From Actinomycetota bacterium (GTDB lineage: Bacteria; Actinomycetota; Nitriliruptoria; Nitriliruptorales; JAHWKO01), in the NCBI GenBank assembly GCA_019347675.1, contig JAHWKW010000019.1:5237-53673 (forward strand): DNA of 48,437 nt. The letters run 5' to 3'. Shown here in pieces: positions 43,966 to 48,437 of this stretch. A program made the translations under genes and the position numbers. Within the stretch, counting starts at the first letter, position 1, and each line of letters begins with the position of its first letter. The notes under the pieces were generated by a model. The model ran no database searches. It saw only the letters and a program-made list of their open reading frames with translations, and was not told the DNA's origin.

Positions 43966-44097
43966 CTTCGGATCCTCGCTCATCAGGCCGACGCGGTCGG
44001 CTGGTGGCCGGCGCCGGCGGCGGGGCTGGCCTGTACCCACGCGGACCGATCGGTGTGGTCGCAGGTCGGGCGGCGGGGCGGAGACAGCCGGAGTGCC

Positions 44098-44118
44098 GTG
44101 CGGCCCCGCGGGGCACGG
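44098..44118 (-). terminator. Candidate hairpin after the ROK kinase gene
   Basis: GCCCC-GC-GGGGC, extended by CGT/ACG across a 3-base bulge, lies about 78 bases after the ROK stop in a 230-base gap before rpsP. It could separate the two transcripts. No U-tract. The rest of the gap (43966-44195) holds no gene that I can support. Confidence 0.35.
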
Positions 44119-44195
44119 TGCCGAGCGGGACAGCAGCAGCGTAACCGGTGGCGCGGCCTGCGGCGACCGCCGGCGACGTATGCCCGCTCGGGCGG

Positions 44196-45101
44196 TCACC
44201 CCTGCGAGGGTGGCCACAGCCAGGCAGCGCCGCGGACGCCGCTGGCGTCGCCGTGCGCGGCGCGGCGGACCGGGGTGGTGACCTCCCCACCGAACACCCA
44301 CCCCGCCAACCGTCGAGCGACGGAGCCGCAGAGCCGGTCGACGTTGGACATGCCGCCGCCCAGGACGACCACGTCGGGGTCCACGACGTTCACGACGGAC
44401 GCCAGCGCGCGCGCCAGGCGGTCCTCGTAGCGGCGCAAGCTGGCGTCGGCGTCGGCGTCGCCGGCTTCCGCGGCTGCGACGATGCTCTCAGCGTCGCTGC
44501 GACGGCCGGTGGCATCGCGGTGGTCGCGTTCGAGGCCGGGGCCCGACAGCCACGTCTCGACGCAGCCGTGGCGGCCACACCAGCAGGCGGGGCCGGGGAT
44601 CTCGTCGTGGCGCGCCCACGGGAGGGGGTTGTGGCCCCACTCGCCGCCGAGCCCGTTCCGCCCGGTGTGGACGCGGCCGCCGATCGCCACCCCGGCGCCG
44701 GTGCCGGTGCCCAGGATCGCCGCGAACACCACCTCGGCGTCGGCGCCAGCGCCGTCGGTCGCCTCGGACAGGGCCAGGCAGTTGGCGTCGTTCGCGCAGC
44801 GCACGTCGCGGTCCAGCGCGTCGCTGACGTCCCGGGCGAACGGCCGTCCGTTCAGCCACACCGAGTTGGCGTTCTTCACCAGGCTCGTCACGGGCGAGAG
44901 CGTCCCGGGCATGCCGATGCCCACGGTGCCGCGGCGGCCGGTGTCGCGCTCGAGGCGTTCCACCAGCTCGGCGATGGTTCGGATGCTGCCCGCGTAGTCG
45001 TGGCGGGGGGTGGGGACCCGGTGGCGGGCGACGTCCTGGCCGTCGTCACCGAGCGCGACCGCCTCGATCTTGGTCCCGCCGAGGTCGATCCCGATCCGCA
45101 T
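44196..45101 (-). CDS. ROK family sugar kinase
   Basis: A 301-residue sugar kinase. The ATP phosphate loop is [10 protein letters not shown] (residues 5-14), catalytic Asp105 lies in CANDAN, and EWGH (154-157) is followed by the ROK zinc site CWCGRHGC (Cys173, Cys175, Cys180). The family includes glucokinase, N-acetylglucosamine and fructose kinases; the sequence alone does not decide the sugar. There is no N-terminal helix-turn-helix, so it is an enzyme and not a repressor. It lies 15 bases after ffh, an unusual neighbour. Confidence 0.93.
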   Translation of the reverse strand: MRIGIDLGGTKIEAVALGDDGQDVARHRVPTPRHDYAGSIRTIAELVERLERDTGRRGTVGIGMPGTLSPVTSLVKNANSVWLNGRPFARDVSDALDRDVRCANDANCLALSEATDGAGADAEVVFAAILGTGTGAGVAIGGRVHTGRNGLGGEWGHNPLPWARHDEIPGPACWCGRHGCVETWLSGPGLERDHRDATGRRSDAESIVAAAEAGDADADASLRRYEDRLARALASVVNVVDPDVVVLGGGMSNVDRLCGSVARRLAGWVFGGEVTTPVRRAAHGDASGVRGAAWLWPPSQG

Positions 45102-45116
45102 CGGCGGGTGCGTCGG

Positions 45117-46574
45117 TCAGCGCTTTTTGCGCTTGGGGGCGGGCTGCAGACCAGGGAAGCCGCCCAAGCCACCGCCGGGCATCTGGACCTGGCCCGACTG
45201 TTGCAGCTGACGGAGCGCCTTGGCCTGGGCCATCTGACCGCGGACCGCGCCCTTGCCCCGCCCGCGGCCGTCGCCGCCCCCGGCCATCTTCATCACCGAC
45301 CGCATCATCTTCTGGGCTTCTTCGAACTGCTTGACCAGCCGATTGACGTCGGTGACGGTCGTCCCCGACCCCGCGGCGATCCGTCGGCGGCGCGAGCCGT
45401 TGAGGACCTTCTTGGGATCGCGACGCTCCCGGGGGGTCATGGCCTGGATGATCGCCTCGACCCGTTTGAGCTGTGAGTCATCGAGATCCACGCCCTTCAG
45501 CTGCTTCCCGACCCCGGGCAGCATCCCGAGCAGGTTGGTCAGTGGCCCCATCTTCTTCAGCTGCTGCAGCTGGTCGAGGAACTCCGCGAGCGTGAAGTCG
45601 CCGGAGAGCAGGGCCTCCTCCGCGCGGCGGGCCTCCTCCTCGGAGTAGGTGTCCTCCGCCTTCTCGATCAGCGTCAGCATGTCGCCCATGCCCAGGATCC
45701 GACCGGCCATGCGGTCGGGATGGAACTGCTCGAACTCGTCGAGCTTCTCGCCGACCGATGCGAACTTGATCGGCCGTCCGGTGACCTCCGCCACCGACAG
45801 AGCCGCGCCGCCGCGGGCGTCGCCGTCGAGCTTGGTGAGGATCACCCCGTCGAAACCGACCTGATCGAGGAACGCCTTGGCGACGTTGACCGCCTCCTGG
45901 CCGATCATCGCGTCGATCACGAACAGCGTCTCGACCGGGTCGACGGCCGCGCGGATCGCGGCGGCCTGGTCCATCATCTCCTGGTCGACGTGGAGGCGAC
46001 CGGCGGTGTCGACGATCACCACGTCACAGCCGGTGTCGCCGGCGGCGCGGAGCGCGTCGCGGGCGACCGGGACCGGGTCGCCGGATTCCGTCGGGGCGTA
46101 GACGTGCACCCCGACCTGGTGCGCGAGGACGCGCAGCTGCTCCACGGCGGCGGGGCGCTGCAGGTCGCAGGCGACCAGCATGGGGTGGCGGCCCTTGCGC
46201 TTGAGCTGCTGGGCGAGCTTCCCGGCGGCGGTGGTCTTCCCCGAGCCCTGCAGACCGGCCAGCATGATCACCGCCGGACGCCGTGCGCGGAGGTCGAGCG
46301 GGGCGGTGTCCTGGCCGAGCGCGCGGGTCAGTTCTTCGTTGACCGCCTTGACCACGTGCTGGGTCGGGTTGAGCGCTCGGGAGACATCCTCGCCGACCAG
46401 CTGTTCGCGGAGCCGCTGCACGAAGCGGCGGACCACCATGATGTTGACGTCCGCCTCGAGCAGCGCCAGGCGGATGTCCTTCAAGACGGCATCGACGGTC
46501 TGCTCGTCGAGCCGCCCGCGGCCACGCAGGCGGCCGAGGGCGGCCTCGAGCCGCTCGGAGAGCGCGTCGAACAC
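45117..46574 (-). CDS. ffh: Signal recognition particle protein Ffh (SRP54)
   Basis: A 485-residue GTPase that binds signal sequences and 4.5S RNA. The N domain is at residues 1-100, the G domain has [15 protein letters not shown] (P-loop 107-115), DTAGRLHVD and [16 protein letters not shown], and the Met-containing M domain ends with the Gly/Met-rich, basic tail ([15 protein letters not shown]). ATG 46574 is the start. It is 66 bases after ftsY, its receptor. Confidence 0.97.
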   Translation of the reverse strand: MFDALSERLEAALGRLRGRGRLDEQTVDAVLKDIRLALLEADVNIMVVRRFVQRLREQLVGEDVSRALNPTQHVVKAVNEELTRALGQDTAPLDLRARRPAVIMLAGLQGSGKTTAAGKLAQQLKRKGRHPMLVACDLQRPAAVEQLRVLAHQVGVHVYAPTESGDPVPVARDALRAAGDTGCDVVIVDTAGRLHVDQEMMDQAAAIRAAVDPVETLFVIDAMIGQEAVNVAKAFLDQVGFDGVILTKLDGDARGGAALSVAEVTGRPIKFASVGEKLDEFEQFHPDRMAGRILGMGDMLTLIEKAEDTYSEEEARRAEEALLSGDFTLAEFLDQLQQLKKMGPLTNLLGMLPGVGKQLKGVDLDDSQLKRVEAIIQAMTPRERRDPKKVLNGSRRRRIAAGSGTTVTDVNRLVKQFEEAQKMMRSVMKMAGGGDGRGRGKGAVRGQMAQAKALRQLQQSGQVQMPGGGLGGFPGLQPAPKRKKR

Positions 46575-46640
46575 GGCGGGGGCCCGTTCTCGTGGGGACG
46601 GAGGAAGTTCGCGCCAGCAGGGTACCGGGTGGTGTGGCCG

Positions 46641-47888
46641 TCAGGCCGCCGCCGCCCGGTCGGCGAACAGTGCCTCGACGAACGCGTCGACGTCGAAGGG
46701 TGCGAGGTCGTCGATCCCCTCTCCGAGGCCGACGAGCTTGACCGGGATGCCGAGATCGCGCTGCACGGCCACGACGATCCCGCCCTTGGACGTCCCGTCG
46801 AGCTTGGTCAGGATCAGCCCGGTGACGTCGACCGCGTCGAGGAACGCCCGTGCCTGTGTCACGCCGTTCTGACCGGTGGTCGCGTCGATCACCAGCAGCA
46901 CCTCCTGGAGGTCGCCGGCCTGCTTCTCCAGGACGCGCTTGACCTTCCCCAGCTCGTCCATCAGCGCCTTCTTGTTGTGGAGACGGCCGGCCGTGTCGAC
47001 CAGCAGAACGTCCGCGTCGGTGGCCTTGGCGGCGTTGTACCCGTCGTAGGCGACCGCAGCGGGATCCGCACCGGGGTCCTTTGCGACCAGCCGCGCCGCG
47101 GCGCGCTCCGCCCACAACGCCAGCTGGTCGATGGCGGCGGCCCGGAAGGTGTCGGCTGCGGCCAGAACCACCGATCGGCCTGCGCGGGTCTCGCGGGCGG
47201 CGAGCTTCCCGATCGAAGTGGTCTTCCCGGTGCCGTTGACGCCGGTGACCAGCCACACGGTCGGTTCGTCTTGATGGCAGCGGACCAAATCTCGTGGGCC
47301 GGCGCCCAGCAGGACACGCAGCTCATCCTTGAGCAGTTCGATCACGCCGTCGGCGCCTGTAACGCCCTCCTCCCGGGTGCGGGTGCGGACCTGTTCGACC
47401 AGCGCCAGCGACGTGGCGACCCCGACGTCCGCGGCGATCAGGGTCTCCTCGAGGCCCTCCCAGGCCTCGTCGGTGATCCCCCGACCGAACAGGTCGGCGA
47501 CCTGGGCGGAGAGCAGGTTCCGCGACCGCGCCAGCCGGCGCCGGAACCGCTCGCCGACGGTGAGTTCCTCGACCGGCGGGGCCGGGGGCGCCTCCGGCGC
47601 GGGCACGGTCGGTGCCTCGGGTGGGGCGGCGGCTTGCGGCGGGGCGGCGGCGTCCGGCGGGGCGGCGGCGTCCGGCGGGGCGGCGGCCTCCGGCGGGGCC
47701 GGTGGCGCCTCAAGGGTCGCCACGCCGCCCCCCTGTTCGTCGGGTTCCTTCTCGTCGCGGTGTGGCGGGGCGCCGGGATGGCGCGGCTTCAACGGGGTCC
47801 GGCGGCGCGGACGTGACACGACGTAGGCCATCGCGAACAGCACCAACGCGGTGCCGATGACGATCAGCACGAGTAGGAGATCGGGCAT
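46641..47888 (-). CDS. ftsY: Signal recognition particle receptor FtsY
   Basis: A 415-residue SRP receptor GTPase. An N-terminal membrane helix ([20 protein letters not shown]) and a Pro/Ala linker of about 80 residues precede the NG domain with [24 protein letters not shown] and [14 protein letters not shown] 47888 places the helix at the N-terminus; the frame is open further upstream but without conservation. The 238-base gap to the DUF222 start is a divergent promoter region. Confidence 0.96.
   Translation of the reverse strand: MPDLLLVLIVIGTALVLFAMAYVVSRPRRRTPLKPRHPGAPPHRDEKEPDEQGGGVATLEAPPAPPEAAAPPDAAAPPDAAAPPQAAAPPEAPTVPAPEAPPAPPVEELTVGERFRRRLARSRNLLSAQVADLFGRGITDEAWEGLEETLIAADVGVATSLALVEQVRTRTREEGVTGADGVIELLKDELRVLLGAGPRDLVRCHQDEPTVWLVTGVNGTGKTTSIGKLAARETRAGRSVVLAAADTFRAAAIDQLALWAERAAARLVAKDPGADPAAVAYDGYNAAKATDADVLLVDTAGRLHNKKALMDELGKVKRVLEKQAGDLQEVLLVIDATTGQNGVTQARAFLDAVDVTGLILTKLDGTSKGGIVVAVQRDLGIPVKLVGLGEGIDDLAPFDVDAFVEALFADRAAAA
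47623..47699. repeat. 18-bp tandem repeat in the ftsY linker
   Basis: Four copies of GGGGCGGCGGCGTCCGGC (first and last imperfect) encode the [12 protein letters not shown] repeats of the FtsY linker. Copy number probably varies without changing the frame. Confidence 0.75.
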
Positions 47889-48054
47889 GTGGTGTCCACC
47901 GAAGCCGGGGCCGTGAAGGGTACAACCGGCCGGCTCGGTGTCCCGCGGACATCCCGGGGCGCGCCCCTCTCGCCGTAGGGACGTCGGGCGGGTTTTCCCC
48001 CAGGTTCGGTTTGACGTCGACGCTGGATGTCGCAGGGGGTTGGTAGCGTTCGAC

Positions 48055-48070
48055 TCGAACACAAGTTCGG
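48055..48070. promoter_or_regulatory. LexA-like (SOS) box before the DUF222 gene
   Basis: TCGAAC-ACAA-GTTCGG matches the mycobacterial/actinobacterial LexA consensus TCGAAC-N4-GTTCGA at 11 of 12 fixed positions. A -10-like TAGCGT lies at 48044-48049, so the box would cover the start of transcription toward the DUF222 gene. In Mycobacterium tuberculosis 13E12-type genes are known to carry SOS boxes, which supports the call. Confidence 0.7.
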
Positions 48071-48113
48071 TAACAGGGTTCGGTCAAGGGTTCGGTCAAG
48101 GGTTCGGTAACAG
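48065..48113. repeat. Tandem GTTCGGT iterons in the DUF222 leader
   Basis: GTTCGGT recurs at 48065, 48078, 48090 and 48102 with 12-13 base spacing; the first copy is the right half of the LexA-like box. The intervening bases are AACAGG or CAAGG. The array ends 20 bases before the start codon. Confidence 0.8.
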
Positions 48114-48132
48114 AGTCTCCAGGGAGATGGCG

Positions 48133-48437
48133 ATGGCTGTGGGAACCGAAGACCGCGAGCGGGTGGGTGAGGCCACGGCTGCGCGGGGGGTTGGGGCGCT
48201 GGGCGAGTTGGGGCGCCTGCTGGAGGAGCGCAACCGTCTGGACGCGGCGATCGTGGAGCTGGTGGGCGAGCTGCACGCGGCGGGGGTGGTCGAGCAGGTG
48301 GAGGGGTTGTCGTTGGATCTGCACCTGGCCGCCGCCCACCATCTGACGGGGGCTGAGCGGTGGGTGTTGATCACCGCCAGTCAGGTGCTGCGCCACCTGC
48401 CGGTGACCGCGGGGCTGTTCAACGACGGGCGCCTGTC
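48133..48437 (+). CDS. DUF222 (13E12-type) protein, probable HNH endonuclease, N-terminal part
   Basis: A partial gene running off the right edge; 101 residues are visible. The sequence LGRLLEERNRLDAAIVELVG, then SLDLHLAAAHHLTGAERWVL and LRHLPVTAGLFNDGRLS follows the DUF222 pattern (a helical domain with Ala-rich helices and a LP.T...G.LS end). Most family members end in an HNH nuclease domain, which would lie beyond the window. ATG 48133 has AGGGAG 6 bases upstream; ATG 48127 is in frame but too close to it. The gene is divergent from ftsY and probably under LexA control. Confidence 0.8.
   Translation, partial: MAVGTEDRERVGEATAARGVGALGELGRLLEERNRLDAAIVELVGELHAAGVVEQVEGLSLDLHLAAAHHLTGAERWVLITASQVLRHLPVTAGLFNDGRL

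Noticed and set aside
48065-48113. CRISPR-like array
   Set aside because: Repeats are 7 bases with 5-6 base gaps, far too short for CRISPR repeats and spacers, and no cas genes are present.

Overview
The window reads as a chromosomal segment of a very GC-rich Gram-positive actinobacterium. The evidence is the gene order (ftsY-ffh, rpsP-khpA-rimM-trmD-rplS-lepB-rnhB-DUF2469-yraN-comM-dprA-xerC-whiG-M23-rpsB-tsf-pyrH-frr-cdsA-dxr-rseP-ispG, rimP-nusA-ylxR-infB-ylxP-rbfA-nrnA-truB-ribF, rpsO-pnp-M16-dapB), a WhiG-type sigma factor, cell-wall-binding-2 repeats, a DUF222/13E12-type gene with a LexA-like box, and frequent GTG/TTG starts. A deep-branching lineage such as Nitriliruptoria, Egibacter or Euzebya would fit, but that is inference.

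Almost everything from 48 kb down to 2.5 kb lies on the minus strand and is transcribed right to left. The order is SRP targeting (ftsY, ffh) with a ROK sugar kinase; a ribosome maturation and secretion block (rpsP, khpA, rimM, trmD, rplS, lepB, rnhB); a DNA uptake/recombination block (yraN, comM, dprA, xerC) ending in whiG; a secreted M23/hydrolase fusion; the rpsB-tsf-pyrH-frr translation block; lipid and isoprenoid genes with a site-2 protease (cdsA, dxr, rseP, ispG); the nusA-infB operon; then rpsO, pnp, an M16 protease and dapB. Many neighbours overlap by 1 to 4 bases (ATGA, GTGA, TGATG), so translational coupling is the rule.

The accessory material is at the left end and at a few interruptions of the backbone. 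Directly after dapB, overlapping it by 4 bases, is a 722-residue protein made of 14 in-register 35-residue pentatricopeptide-type (PPR) repeats plus a disordered linker and a small C-terminal domain. PPR proteins are a mainly eukaryotic organellar RNA-binding family and are rare in bacteria. The 3' part of this gene is duplicated at the left edge of the window (bases 1-760) as a frameshifted, internally deleted relic, and a secreted subtilisin-like protease gene sits between the two copies. This PPR locus is the best candidate for something undescribed.

Other interruptions are a metzincin/cell-wall-binding fusion between ribF and rpsO, a scramblase/LURP-one-like gene where proS often lies between ispG and rimP, an alpha/beta hydrolase between dprA and xerC, a TolB-like propeller anchored by a C-terminal helix, and a 39-residue membrane protein overlapping it tail to tail. 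At the right edge a DUF222 gene begins behind a LexA-type inverted repeat and a run of tandem half-sites. I saw no tRNA, rRNA, CRISPR array or recognisable insertion sequence.
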